Shown: positions 52,115-61,088, numbered from the stretch's first letter. The stretch is 64,000 nt of DNA from Luedemannella flava (GCF_039528515.1 NZ_BAAALT010000127.1:1-64000), one strand, 5' to 3'. The notes: generated by a model not told the origin, from the sequence alone. Numbers and translations are program-made.

Positions 52115-52252
52115 CGCGTAGTGCTTGCGCAGGTCAGAGGTCGTCATCCGGTCGGAAAGGATGCGGGAAGCCCGGATGAGGAAGGCAGCCGTCGCGCCGA
52201 TGGTGTAACGGGTGCGGGGCCTGCCGTCGGTCACCGCTTTGGCGACCCTCTT
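52115..52252 (-). pseudogene. C-terminal remnant of a short-chain dehydrogenase (SDR)
   Basis: Directly after the TetR stop and in the same frame, the minus strand reads KRVAKAVTDGRPRTRYTIG and then LIRASRILSDRMTTSDLRK. This resembles the end of actinobacterial SDR oxidoreductases (pattern AVTA-RPRTRY-G, then LLPDR). The Rossmann part is absent. TetR regulators often sit beside the SDR they control, so this is probably what remains after a deletion. Confidence 0.55.
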
Positions 52253-52843
52253 CTAGTGGAACTGGCGTTGGTAGCGCAGCCAGCCTTCGTCGAGGAGCCG
52301 GAAACCTGCGTCGATGGTGGACTCCGGGTCGGCGGCCCGGGTTGCGCTGAGCTGTATCTGGAGGGCGAAGCGGACGAAGAAGCCGATCTCGTCGCTGGGC
52401 TCGGGAAGCCCGAACTCCCGCGTGATCGCCGCGATCAGGGCGTCTTCGTGGCGGAACCACATGCGTTCGGCGTACTCGACCAGGGCGGGTGTCTGTTCCA
52501 TCAAGGCGAGGACCGGCCGCTCACGTTCGGACCCGAGCGCGGTGATCTCCGCAAGGTAGTGCGCCTTGAGCGCGGCGGAGATCGAGGTGCCCGGCGGTCG
52601 GTCGGCCACTGCCGCGACGAGCCGGTCGTGTCGCACTTCCTCGTCACCGAACGCCAGGGCCTCTTTGTGCGGGAAGTGCGTGAAAACGGTGGTCGGCGAC
52701 ACGTCCGCCCGGTCGGCGATCTCGCGGACGCTCACCGCGTCGAACCCTCGTTCGAGGAACAGTTCGTGGGCGGCCCGCACGATCGATGCCCGGGTCGCTG
52801 CCTTCTTTCGTTCCCGTCGCCCGGTTGGCTGCCCCTCGCCCAT
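52253..52843 (-). CDS. TetR-family transcriptional regulator
   Basis: A 196-residue regulator. The N-terminal HTH spans about residues 15-60 (RASIVRAAHELFLERGFDAVSV, then TTVFTHFPHKEAL). The C-terminal ligand domain contains SERERPVLALMEQTPALVEYAERM, similar to mycobacterial-type TetR proteins. TACGCT -10 sits 6 nt before the ATG. It is divergent from a DUF998 gene and followed by SDR debris, so its original target may be lost. Confidence 0.92.
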   Translation of the reverse strand: MGEGQPTGRRERKKAATRASIVRAAHELFLERGFDAVSVREIADRADVSPTTVFTHFPHKEALAFGDEEVRHDRLVAAVADRPPGTSISAALKAHYLAEITALGSERERPVLALMEQTPALVEYAERMWFRHEDALIAAITREFGLPEPSDEIGFFVRFALQIQLSATRAADPESTIDAGFRLLDEGWLRYQRQFH

Positions 52844-52849
52844 GCCGAC

Positions 52850-52907
52850 AGCGTACTGGAGCCGTTCGCTATACGTATTGACTCCATAACTGGTGCCGAT
52901 ACAGTAT
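52850..52907. promoter_or_regulatory. TetR / DUF998 divergent control region
   Basis: Holds the TetR -10 (52850-52855, minus strand) and two small palindromes, ATACGTAT (52871-52878) and ATAC-A-GTAT (52899-52907), 29 bp apart, candidates for TetR binding. Confidence 0.45.
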
Positions 52908-52974
52908 TGGTGTCGTACCGGAAATTGATCGGCGGAATCGACACGTGCGGCGGGATGCCGGGAGAGAAGGAACC

Positions 52975-53664
52975 ATGGACGCTCAGCAGAGGCAACGCTC
53001 CGCCGCTGGCATCGCGCTCATCGCCGGAGGAGTGGTCTTCTTCGTCGCGGAGTTCGTCGCCGCGGCCGCGTGGACGCGTCCGCCCTACAGCTACACCTAC
53101 GACTACATCAGCAACCTCGGCGTACACGGCCCGACGCAGGGGTTCGGGCAGCTCATGTACTCGCCACTGGCGTGGGTCATGAACACCGGATTCTTCCTGT
53201 TCGGGATCGTCCTGTTCGGCGGCACCGCCATGCTCGCGGGCATGCGCGGCCTGCGCGGCTGGGCAGTGCGCACCCTCGCCTTCCTGATCGCCGCCGGCGG
53301 GGTGCTGCTGGCCTTCTTCCCCGGAACCGGCGAGACGCCCGACAGCGGTGCCATCGACTTTCACTCGGTGGGCGCCCTGGCAAGCATCGTCAGCGGCAAT
53401 GTACTGATCATCATTCTCGGGCGCGCGCACCGACAGGCCGGAATCGCCGCCACCACCGGCCGCGCTATGGTCGCCCTCGGCGTCTTCGGTCTTGTCTCGC
53501 TGGTCGGCTTCATGGCCATCGCCGGCTCATCGGCCAGCCTGATCGGCCTGGTCGAACGCTGCGCGGTCTATCCCCTTCTGATCGGCTTCATCTGCGCCGG
53601 CAGGTCCATCTGGAAGGGCAATCGGCGGATCAGAGGGTCAAGGCCCCAGATGGTCATCTCCTAA
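52975..53664 (+). CDS. DUF998 membrane protein
   Basis: A 229-residue protein with six predicted helices. AGGVVFFVAEFVAAAAWTRP at the start, YDYISNLGVHGP near residue 42, and FFPGTGETPDSGAIDFHSVGAL near 120 are the DUF998 pattern. ATG 52975 follows GAGAAGGA. Divergent from, and probably controlled by, the TetR gene. Function unknown. Confidence 0.88.
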   Translation: MDAQQRQRSAAGIALIAGGVVFFVAEFVAAAAWTRPPYSYTYDYISNLGVHGPTQGFGQLMYSPLAWVMNTGFFLFGIVLFGGTAMLAGMRGLRGWAVRTLAFLIAAGGVLLAFFPGTGETPDSGAIDFHSVGALASIVSGNVLIIILGRAHRQAGIAATTGRAMVALGVFGLVSLVGFMAIAGSSASLIGLVERCAVYPLLIGFICAGRSIWKGNRRIRGSRPQMVIS

Positions 53665-53690
53665 GGGGCCGGTAGCACGGCGCGGGTCGG

Positions 53691-54503
53691 TCACACGTCG
53701 CGGTAGCGGGCCTGCAGGAAGCAGTACGCCCCGAACGCCGCGATCCCCGCCGCGACCAGCCCGAGCAGCAGTCCGCCGTACGGCTGCGCGGCCAGCGTCC
53801 GCAGCGCCGCGTCGAGCCCGCGTGACTTGTCCGGGTCGTGCGTCCACGCGGCGGCCACCAGCAGCACGCCCACGATGCCGTACGCGACGCCCTTCGCGGC
53901 GTACCCCGTCATGCCTGTCGCGATCGCGGCCTTGCGCGTGGTCGCGGACATCTCGCCGCGCTTGAGCCGCCGCTCGAACTTCTTCATGACGCCGTAGACG
54001 CCCAGCCCGATCCCCAGCGCGACAACGCCGAGACCGACAAGGCCGACCAGCCACGGGCCCCACGGGTGACCCATGACCCCGGCCGCCGCACCCTCCTGCT
54101 TGTCCGCGCTGGACGCGCCGTCGCCGAAGGCCGCGCGCCCGGCGGAGACCCCGAGCACGGCGTAGACGACGGCCCGGGCGCCCGACCCGATCCGCTCCCA
54201 CACGCGCGCGGCGCCCGTCTCCTCGCGATGGCCGACGGCCGCGAGCAGCCCTTGCCACACCGCCATGGCGGCCAGGCCGACGGCGACGACCACGAGGAGC
54301 ACGCGGCCGACGGTGTGTTCGGCGAGCGCCGCGAACGCGCCGGTCTGATCGCCCTCCTCCGCCGGGTCGCCGAGGGCGATCTGCACGGCGAGCCACGCGA
54401 CGACGAGGTGCACCACCCCGTACCCGGTGAATCCGATCCTGGTGAGCAGCTCGAGTGTCCGGCTGTTCGCCGCCTGGTGCGCGGTGGTCTCTGCGGTGGC
54501 CAT
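53691..54503 (-). CDS. DUF1206 membrane protein
   Basis: A 270-residue protein made of three similar two-helix units, as in DUF1206: RIGFTGYGVVHLVVAWLAVQIALG, RIGSGARAVVYAVLGVSAGRAAFG and MTGYAAKGVAYGIVGVLLVAAA each start a repeat with (T/A)GYxxxGxVY-like sequence. ATG 54503 begins the recognisable protein; the extension upstream looks non-coding. Stress- or envelope-related role is only inferred. Confidence 0.9.
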   Translation of the reverse strand: MATAETTAHQAANSRTLELLTRIGFTGYGVVHLVVAWLAVQIALGDPAEEGDQTGAFAALAEHTVGRVLLVVVAVGLAAMAVWQGLLAAVGHREETGAARVWERIGSGARAVVYAVLGVSAGRAAFGDGASSADKQEGAAAGVMGHPWGPWLVGLVGLGVVALGIGLGVYGVMKKFERRLKRGEMSATTRKAAIATGMTGYAAKGVAYGIVGVLLVAAAWTHDPDKSRGLDAALRTLAAQPYGGLLLGLVAAGIAAFGAYCFLQARYRDV

Positions 54504-54540
54504 GGTGAAGCCATGCCCGGCGACGGGACGGCCGCAAACG

Positions 54541-56091
54541 TCAGAACGCGTGCGCGCGGCGCAGCGCCGCGGGACGCCCGTCGGGATCGCAGACGAGGCG
54601 GTAGAGGATCCGGGCGGGCAACGACCGCCACCGGTCCACTGTGGGCGGCCGGTAGGCGCGCAGCCGGCCGGCGGGGCGCGGGCCCTTGCACCCACCCTCG
54701 TGCCAGTCGTCGAGCTCCTGGGCCGCCTTGGCGAACGCCATGAACGCCACCTGCGGGTCGCGCAGGTCCCCGTCGTCGTCGCCGACGCGGCCGAGATGCT
54801 CGCGGGCCGCCTCGAGGCGCAGGTCGAGCGGGAATCCGCCCTCGTCGTGGACGGCGCAGGTCAGCTCGGTGTCCCACGTCCACGAGCGCAGATTGAAGTT
54901 GTCCGACCCGACCGTGGCCCACGTGTCGTCGATGACGCACGCCTTGGCGTGCACGTAGATGGGCGTGCCCGCCTCGTTCTCCAGGCCGTACACGGCGACG
55001 CGGTCGCCGCCCGCCTCCCGCAGCAGCTCCAGGGCGTCGGTGCGGCCGAGACACTGGGCGAGCGCGGTGAGCCGGCCCGGCTGGTCCGGGAAGCGGGGCA
55101 CCACCGCGATGAGGTGCAGCCGGGGGTTGGCGCGCAGCGCGTCCGCGAACGGCCGCACCACCTCGGCCGACCACAGGTACTGGTCCTCGATGTAGATCAG
55201 CTCGCGGGCGCGGCGCAGCGCCTTGATGTAGCCGCGCGCCACGCTGCGCTCCCCGTCGGGCGCGAACGCGTAGCCGCGCCGGCGGTAGGGGTACGTGCGC
55301 AGCAGCTGCACCGTGTGCACGCCGGCCGGGGGCGGGTCGGGCAGCTGCGGCGGCATGCGGTCGGCCGCGGTGGGCAGCCCGCCGAGTTTGTCGCGCAGGT
55401 ACCGCACCGGGTTGTGGGTCAGCGGCGTCGGGTCGTTCCACCGTTCCCGGAACGTCGCCTCCACGTCGCCGACGGCCGGTCCGCGGATCTCCAGCTGGAT
55501 GTCGTGCCACGGTGGGCGCGGCCCGTAGGCCTCGGCCATCGGCGGGCGCTGCGGGTCGCCCCGGTGCGCCCGACCGTCGTTGCGCCCGTGGCTCAGGTCG
55601 ATGCCGCCGACGAAGGCGACGTCCCGTTCGGGCCGCTCCGGATGCCGTACGACCAGCAGTTTCTGGTGGTGCGACCCGCCGGGTCGCACCCGCATGTCGA
55701 GGAGCACGTCGCCCCCCGCCGCGCGCAGCTCATCAGCCAGTCGTCGGTTGGCCGCCGCGCTGAAGTGCAGCCGGTCGCTGTGCGAGCGCCAGATCAACCC
55801 CTTCACGAGTACGCCGCGACGCGCGGCGGCGGCGAGCACCCGGGCCACCTCGGTGCCCGGCCCGGCGAGCCGTTCGTCGGCGTCGCCGCGCCAGTCGGTG
55901 AACATCACCAGGTCGCCCGCGCGGGTCGCCTCGACGACGCGCAGCACCTCGGCGAAGTAGGCATCCCCGTGGATCAGCGCCCGCACCCGGTTCCCAACGC
56001 TCCACGCGCTGCCATCCCGGTGCCGATCGTCCACATGGGTATGCGGGTTGCCGCGCTCGGCCCGGCTGAGGAACCACTCGGCGACACCCAC
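54541..56091 (-). CDS. Phospholipase D-family protein
   Basis: A 516-residue cytosolic PLD-superfamily enzyme with two HKD regions. The first reads SHHQKLLVVRHPERPERDVAFVGGIDL near residue 140; the usual Asp five residues after Lys is replaced by Arg. The second reads YVHAKACVIDDTWATVGSDNFNLRS near 385 and is canonical (HxKx4D). The pair would form one active site for phosphodiester or lipid head-group transfer. No signal peptide. Substrate uncertain. Confidence 0.9.
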   Translation of the reverse strand: MGVAEWFLSRAERGNPHTHVDDRHRDGSAWSVGNRVRALIHGDAYFAEVLRVVEATRAGDLVMFTDWRGDADERLAGPGTEVARVLAAAARRGVLVKGLIWRSHSDRLHFSAAANRRLADELRAAGGDVLLDMRVRPGGSHHQKLLVVRHPERPERDVAFVGGIDLSHGRNDGRAHRGDPQRPPMAEAYGPRPPWHDIQLEIRGPAVGDVEATFRERWNDPTPLTHNPVRYLRDKLGGLPTAADRMPPQLPDPPPAGVHTVQLLRTYPYRRRGYAFAPDGERSVARGYIKALRRARELIYIEDQYLWSAEVVRPFADALRANPRLHLIAVVPRFPDQPGRLTALAQCLGRTDALELLREAGGDRVAVYGLENEAGTPIYVHAKACVIDDTWATVGSDNFNLRSWTWDTELTCAVHDEGGFPLDLRLEAAREHLGRVGDDDGDLRDPQVAFMAFAKAAQELDDWHEGGCKGPRPAGRLRAYRPPTVDRWRSLPARILYRLVCDPDGRPAALRRAHAF

Positions 56092-56119
56092 GGGGCAGGA
56101 AGTGCCCGGTGAGCGTCGA

Positions 56120-56464
56120 TCACAAACGCGGCAGGGCGGCGGCGACGGCCTCGGCGGCGGGGAGGTTGTCGGGCAGCGGCAGCACGGCGGTCACCGCGGA
56201 GACGGGTAGCGGGGCGTAGAGGTGGGGGAACAGGTCCCCGCCCCGGGAAGGCTCCCAGCGCAGCGCCTCGCCGAGCGGTTCGGGGTCCACAGCCAGCATG
56301 GTGAGGTCGGTCACGCCGGTGAAGTAGCGGCGGGCCGTCTCGACCACCTGCTCGGCGGTCGAGAAGTGCACATAGCCGTCCTGTCGGTCGACGGCCGAGC
56401 CGTCGAACTGGCCCGCCTCGACGGCGGCCGCCCACTCGGCGGCGGTCAGCAGCTTGTAGATCAC
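56120..56464 (-). CDS. DUF952-family protein
   Basis: A 114-residue protein beginning VIYKLLTAAEW and containing DGYVHFSTAEQVVETARRYF and LRWEPSRGGDLFPHLYAPLP, the DUF952 landmarks (small cytosolic protein related to glutathione-transferase-associated domains). GTG 56464 lies 7 nt past TACGGT (56472-56477), implying leaderless initiation. Divergent from a DUF4240 gene whose -10 overlaps. Confidence 0.88.
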   Translation of the reverse strand: MIYKLLTAAEWAAAVEAGQFDGSAVDRQDGYVHFSTAEQVVETARRYFTGVTDLTMLAVDPEPLGEALRWEPSRGGDLFPHLYAPLPVSAVTAVLPLPDNLPAAEAVAAALPRL

Positions 56465-56471
56465 ACGCCGA

Positions 56472-56481
56472 ACCGTATCGT
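56472..56481. promoter_or_regulatory. Overlapping divergent -10 elements
   Basis: TACGGT on the minus strand (56472-56477) and TATCGT on the plus strand (56476-56481) share two bases. Start codons lie 7 and 6 nt beyond them, only 23 bp apart. Both genes should be leaderless and may compete for polymerase. Confidence 0.55.
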
Positions 56482-56487
56482 GGCGGG

Positions 56488-56889
56488 GTGGACGAGGCAC
56501 GGTTCTGGGACGCGGTGGCCGGGGGCGGGCCGACCGCCGACGAGCGGGCGGCGTTCGCCGCGCAGTGGCGCCGGCACCTGGACCTGGCCAACACGCGACC
56601 GCTGCGCGACGCGGCGACGCTGCTGCTCGGGTCCGCCACCGACGCGGAGTTCCTCGACCTGCGGCGCTGGCTGATCACGCGCGGGCAGGCGGTGTTCGAC
56701 GCGGCGCTCAAGGACCCGGACACGCTCGCCGACGAGACCGTCACGCCGTCGGGCGTCGACGCCGCCGACCTGGAGGCGGGCTGGGCCGACGGTGAGCCGA
56801 CGGGGGAGTGGACCAACCTCGGCGACCGGCGCGAGCTGCGCGCCGCGTTCCCCCGACTGTCCGCCCGGTACGAGGGCGGCTGCCGCTAG
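56488..56889 (+). CDS. DUF4240-like small protein
   Basis: A 133-residue acidic cytosolic protein starting with VDEARFWDAVAGG, followed by an Arg/Leu-rich helix and LRRWLITRGQAVFDAALKDPDTLAD, resembling DUF4240. No catalytic motif is apparent. GTG 56488 has a -10 6 nt upstream. Its TAG stop is shared with the convergent GNAT gene (CTAG, 56886-56889). Confidence 0.72.
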   Translation: MDEARFWDAVAGGGPTADERAAFAAQWRRHLDLANTRPLRDAATLLLGSATDAEFLDLRRWLITRGQAVFDAALKDPDTLADETVTPSGVDAADLEAGWADGEPTGEWTNLGDRRELRAAFPRLSARYEGGCR

Positions 56890-57371
56890 AGGTCCAGCGC
56901 CATGATGACGCTCTTCTCGGCGAAGCCGAGCGACGTGTAGAGCTTGCGGGCGACCGCGTTGTGGCCGTGCACGTGCAGGCCGATGCGGGTCGCGCCCAGC
57001 TCGCGGGACCGGTCGGCGGCCGCGTTCATGATGGCCCGCCCGTAGCCGGATCCGCGCTGGTCGGCGTCCACCTCGATGTCGTAGATGAACGCCTCGGTGG
57101 TGCCCGCCGCCGGCCGGATCTCGATCCACAGGACGCCGACGCGCCCGCCCGTCGCCGCGTCGCGCGCGGTCCACACGTGCTGGCCCTTCGAGTCGAGGCC
57201 GTCCGGGAGCAGGCCGAGCACGTTCTCCCGGGACTTCGCCAGGGACTCCTCGGCCGACCAGCGGCCCGCGATGACGTTCTCCTCGGCGTACTCGATGATG
57301 AGTTTGTCAAGGTATGGACCGAATTCGTCGGCCGTCATGGGGACGAGGCGGACCTCTCGCGGGGTGGACAC
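56886..57371 (-). CDS. GNAT-family N-acetyltransferase
   Basis: A 161-residue GNAT fold. The acetyl-CoA pyrophosphate loop is QRGSGYGRAIM near residue 105, preceded by AFIYDIEVDAD (beta-4) and followed by LHVHGHNAVARKLYTSLGF. Substrate not predictable. GTG 57371 is 7 nt past TAGGCT (57379-57384). Confidence 0.9.
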   Translation of the reverse strand: MSTPREVRLVPMTADEFGPYLDKLIIEYAEENVIAGRWSAEESLAKSRENVLGLLPDGLDSKGQHVWTARDAATGGRVGVLWIEIRPAAGTTEAFIYDIEVDADQRGSGYGRAIMNAAADRSRELGATRIGLHVHGHNAVARKLYTSLGFAEKSVIMALDL

Positions 57372-57381
57372 GGGCGCCAGC

Positions 57382-58371
57382 CTAGCCGAGCAGGTCGGCG
57401 ACCACGGCCTGCTCGCGTGCCGCGCTCAGGCCGGCTCGACGGGGACGGTCGAGGCCGAGCGTGCGCTCCCAGGCCAGGGTGTCCGCGACCAGCTCGGCAC
57501 GGGGGCGGTGGGTGAGGCCGGCCGCGGCCGCCGCCGCGCCGCGGCGGGCGGCGTGGGCCTCGGCCCCGGGCGAGCCGATCCACATCGGCAGCGACTCGGG
57601 GCCCATCCATTCGTTGACCCCGTGCGCGAGCAGCCACTGCGCGTCGGCCGTGACGACCGGACCGCGGTGGCCGCCCACCTCGCGGCTCAGTGACAGCCAC
57701 TCGCCGAAGGGCACGACGGGGCCGACCGCGTCGACGACGCCGGTGGTCCGGCGCTCGGCCACGTCGACCAGCCAGGCGGCCAGGTCGCGCACGTCGGTGA
57801 CCTCGGTGGCGCGGTCGGCCGGGTCGGGCGCGAGCAGGGGCGTGTCGGGGTCGCGGGCGGCCCGGGCCACCCAGTAGCCCGCCCGGTCGCTCGGGTCGCC
57901 GGGCCCGCCGATGAGGCCCGACCGGGCGATGAGCAGCCGGTCGCCCAGCGCGTCGCGGCACGCGCGTTCGCAGGCGACCTTCGCCTCGCCGTACTCCTCG
58001 CCGGTGACGCGGTCCTTCGTCGTCGCGGGCAGCACCTCGGCGCTCTCGTCGGCGCCGGGCGTGTCGTGGCTGGCGTAGACGCTGACCGACGACACGTAGA
58101 CCCAGTGCGCGGCGCTCGCGGCCAGCGCGGCCAGGGCGCCGCGCACGAACGCCGGCTGCCAGGACACGTCGACCACGGCGTCCCAGTCGCGCCCGGCCAC
58201 CGCGGCGTAGGCGTCCGGCCCGGCGCGGTCGGCGTTGACGAGCGTCGCGCCTTCGGTAGCCCGGCCGCTCTCGCCCCGCGCGAGGCAGGTCACCGCGTGC
58301 CCGCGTGCCACCGCCTCGGCGGCCGTCCGCCGCCCCAACCACGCCGTCCCGCCCAGCACCAGAAGCTCCAT
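57382..58371 (-). CDS. NAD-dependent epimerase/dehydratase family protein
   Basis: A 329-residue extended-SDR-like protein. MELLVLGGTAWLGRRTAAEAV carries the Rossmann Gly motif (GGTxxLG) and VYVSSVSVYAS includes the conserved Ser. Tyr-x3-Lys appears in EEYGEAKVACE near residue 132. Related proteins act on nucleotide sugars or reduce carbonyls. ATG 58371 is chosen over an in-frame TTG at 58383. Confidence 0.88.
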   Translation of the reverse strand: MELLVLGGTAWLGRRTAAEAVARGHAVTCLARGESGRATEGATLVNADRAGPDAYAAVAGRDWDAVVDVSWQPAFVRGALAALAASAAHWVYVSSVSVYASHDTPGADESAEVLPATTKDRVTGEEYGEAKVACERACRDALGDRLLIARSGLIGGPGDPSDRAGYWVARAARDPDTPLLAPDPADRATEVTDVRDLAAWLVDVAERRTTGVVDAVGPVVPFGEWLSLSREVGGHRGPVVTADAQWLLAHGVNEWMGPESLPMWIGSPGAEAHAARRGAAAAAAGLTHRPRAELVADTLAWERTLGLDRPRRAGLSAAREQAVVADLLG

Positions 58372-58511
58372 CGGGCCAGTCAAGCACCGGCGGCGCCCCG
58401 GCGGCGCCCCGCTTCGCTGTCGGCAGAGCTGTCCTTGGGGGAACCGTTCGCGCCCTCGCCGCGTCGGAGGTGCGTTGGCCGCGTCCGGCGGCCGCGGTTG
58501 GGGGAGACGCC

Positions 58512-58997
58512 ATGCGGGGTGGACGGAGCGGCGCGGGGCTGGCCGCCGTGGCGGGGTTGGTGCTGGCCGCGGCCGCCGGATGCGGCTCGGGCGGCAGCCC
58601 TACGGAGGCGATCACGTCGGCGGCGGCGTGGGCCCCGCCGCCCCGGTACGCGTTCACGCTGTACTCCTCGTGCGGCGAGCGCTGGCTCATCGGGCGGTTC
58701 GGCGTCACGGTGGTCAACGGTGAGGTGTCGGCCGTGGAAGGGCTCGACGAGCCGGCGCGGCTGGCGGTGAAGGACCGCGACCTGAAGTTCCTCCGGGAGG
58801 TCGTGCCGACCCTGTCGGGCATGGCGGCCGAGGCGGCCAACGCCCGTGCGAACGGCGCCGACGTGGTCGAGGTGACCGTCGACAAGACCGACGGACATCT
58901 CACCAGGGTCGACATCGACCCGGCGAAGAACGCCATCGACGACGAGTCGTGCTACACGATCACCGACTACCGGGTGCTGACCGGCACCCCGACCTAA
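58512..58997 (+). CDS. DUF6174-like lipoprotein
   Basis: A 161-residue secreted protein. The signal peptide ends in a lipobox (LAAAAGC) near residue 23, so it is membrane-tethered. The mature part, with YAFTLYSSCGERWLIGRFGVTV and GHLTRVDIDPAKNAIDDESCYTITDY, resembles DUF6174. The Cys pair may form a disulfide. Function unknown. Confidence 0.78.
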   Translation: MRGGRSGAGLAAVAGLVLAAAAGCGSGGSPTEAITSAAAWAPPPRYAFTLYSSCGERWLIGRFGVTVVNGEVSAVEGLDEPARLAVKDRDLKFLREVVPTLSGMAAEAANARANGADVVEVTVDKTDGHLTRVDIDPAKNAIDDESCYTITDYRVLTGTPT

Positions 58998-59038
58998 ACC
59001 GGTTGGGTCGGCGCGGCCCGGGACGGCACAGTGGCCCG

Positions 59039-59602
59039 ATGGCGGTTCCTGAGGGAGTGACGCGGGCGCGGGCCCGGGCGGTCGACGCGGGCTTCACCCA
59101 GTCGAGTGACGGTGCGACGGGCGAGCTGCTCGCCGTACTGGCGGCGGCGGTGCCACGCGGGGGCCGGATCCTCGAGATCGGCACGGGCGTGGGCGTCGGC
59201 CTGGCGTGGCTGGTCGCCGGGCTCGGCGCCCGGACCGATGTCGAGGTGGTGAGCCTGGAGCAGGACCCCACTGTGGCGGTGCTCGCCGCGTCCCACGGGT
59301 GGCCGGCCCGGGTCCGGCTGATCACCGGCGACGCCCTCGCGGTGCTTCCGGAGCTCGGGCGGTTCTCGCTGATCTTCGCGGACGCCCCGGCCGGCAAGTG
59401 GACCGGACTCGACGGCACGCTCGCCGCGCTCGAGCCGGGCGGTGTGCTCCTTGTCGACGACATGCGGCCACCCGTGTGGGCCAGCGCCGACCACGAGGCA
59501 CACACCCGACGGGTCCGGGCGACGCTGCTCGGCCACGCCACGCTCGTGGCCACGGAGTTGTCCGTCGGGAGTGGACTGATCGTCTGCACCCGGCGCTCCT
59601 GA
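59039..59602 (+). CDS. O-methyltransferase-like SAM-dependent methyltransferase
   Basis: A 187-residue class I methyltransferase. The SAM site is ILEIGTGVGVGLAWL near residue 45, with an acidic residue in VVSLEQDP ending strand 2 and FSLIFADAPAGKW near 115. GVLLVDDM follows, as in the catechol-type O-methyltransferase family. It is shorter than typical (about 220 residues). Substrate unknown. Confidence 0.87.
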   Translation: MAVPEGVTRARARAVDAGFTQSSDGATGELLAVLAAAVPRGGRILEIGTGVGVGLAWLVAGLGARTDVEVVSLEQDPTVAVLAASHGWPARVRLITGDALAVLPELGRFSLIFADAPAGKWTGLDGTLAALEPGGVLLVDDMRPPVWASADHEAHTRRVRATLLGHATLVATELSVGSGLIVCTRRS

Positions 59603-59769
59603 CGCCCCCGGCGCTGGCCGATCATGGTCCGTTTCGGCTCGTCGGCCGCTGCGCCGCGCCTGTCCGGAACCGTCACGGAGCTGTGGCGTGCGTAACACGT
59701 GGGATTGAGGCTGGTCCTTACGGTCCGGCGGCCGAAGAATGGTGGGGTGAATCCCCCCGGCGAGCGGCC

Positions 59770-61050
59770 GTGAGCCCGCGCACGTTCCTGATCGACACCC
59801 GGCCGCTGCGCCACGCCACCTTCCGGCGGACGTGGATCGGCAACGGGGTGGCCGGCGTGGGTTTCCAGCTCACGGCCGTCGCGGTGCCCGTCGAGATGTA
59901 CGCCATCACCGACTCGTCGGTGTGGGTGGGCCTCATCGGCATCGCCGGCCTGGTGCCACTGCTGATCTTCGCGTTGCTGGGTGGCGCCGTCGCCGACGCG
60001 GTCGACCGCCGCAAGGTGCTGCTGGCCAGCTCGCTGGTGACCTGGGTGGTCACGCTCGCCCTGTTCATCCAGGCGGTCCTCGGCCTCGACAGCCCTGTGC
60101 TGCTGCTGTGCCTGGTCGCCGTGCAGGCGATCGGGTTCGCGCTCACCTTCCCCGTGCGGCAGGCGATCGTCCCGCGCATCGTCCCCGTCGAGGACGTGGC
60201 GGCCGCGCAGACCATCACGTTCACCACGAGCAACGGGGCCATGGTCCTCGGTCCGCTGCTCGCTGCGCTGATCATCGGGAAGGACCACTTCGCGGCCGCG
60301 TACGCGGTGGACGCCGCGCTGTTCACCGTCTCGCTGTGGGCGTCGCTGCGGCTACCGGCGCTGCCCCCCGAGCACACCGGCGCGGCCCCGGTGACGGTCG
60401 GCCTGCGTGCCGTGACCGACGGGCTGCGCTATCTGGCGACCACACCGATCATCGCGCTGTCGTTCGCCGTGGATCTCGTCGCCATGGTGTTCGCGATGCC
60501 GCGCGCGCTGTTCCCCGAGATGGCCGACGAACGGTTCGGCGCCGGTTCGGTCGGCTGGCTGTTCTCGGCGATCGCCCTCGGCGCCGTGGCCGGCGGCCTC
60601 GTGTCCGGCTGGATCGGCCGCGTGCGCCGGCAGGGCCTGGCACTCGTGGGCGCGGTCGTCGTCTGGGGTCTCGCGATCGCGGCGGCCGGCGTGGCCCACC
60701 AGTTGTGGCTGGCCGTGCTGTTCCTCGCCGTCGCGGGCATGGGCGACCTGGTCAGCGGCGTCTACCGACAGACGATCATGGCGGTGCACGCGCCGGACGA
60801 GATGCGCGGCCGGCTGCAGGGCGTGTTCACGGCGGTGGTCGCGGGTGGCCCCCGCCTCGGCGACCTGCGCGCGGGCCTGTCCGCGGCCCTCGTCGGCCCG
60901 AGCCTGGCGTGGGCCGGCGGCGGCGTGGCGGCCGCGGTCATCGTCGTCGTGCTGGCGCTCGCGTTCCCGGTGCTGCCCCGCTACGACGGCCGCCCGCCGG
61001 CGGCGCATGCCGAGCCGGCGGTCGAGGCCGAGGTGCAGACCGTCGCCTGA
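59770..61050 (+). CDS. MFS exporter (EntS-like)
   Basis: A 426-residue transporter with twelve predicted helices. The loop-2-3 motif GGAVADAVDRRKVLL near residue 70 and FPVRQAIVPRIVPVEDVAAAQ near 125 are typical of the enterobactin-exporter-like MFS_3 group. GTG 59770 is chosen; upstream sequence looks non-coding. Siderophore or drug export is possible but no biosynthetic genes are adjacent. Confidence 0.9.
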   Translation: MSPRTFLIDTRPLRHATFRRTWIGNGVAGVGFQLTAVAVPVEMYAITDSSVWVGLIGIAGLVPLLIFALLGGAVADAVDRRKVLLASSLVTWVVTLALFIQAVLGLDSPVLLLCLVAVQAIGFALTFPVRQAIVPRIVPVEDVAAAQTITFTTSNGAMVLGPLLAALIIGKDHFAAAYAVDAALFTVSLWASLRLPALPPEHTGAAPVTVGLRAVTDGLRYLATTPIIALSFAVDLVAMVFAMPRALFPEMADERFGAGSVGWLFSAIALGAVAGGLVSGWIGRVRRQGLALVGAVVVWGLAIAAAGVAHQLWLAVLFLAVAGMGDLVSGVYRQTIMAVHAPDEMRGRLQGVFTAVVAGGPRLGDLRAGLSAALVGPSLAWAGGGVAAAVIVVVLALAFPVLPRYDGRPPAAHAEPAVEAEVQTVA

Positions 61051-61088
61051 GCGGCGGCGCACTGGATCTCGACGGTAACAGTCGCCGC

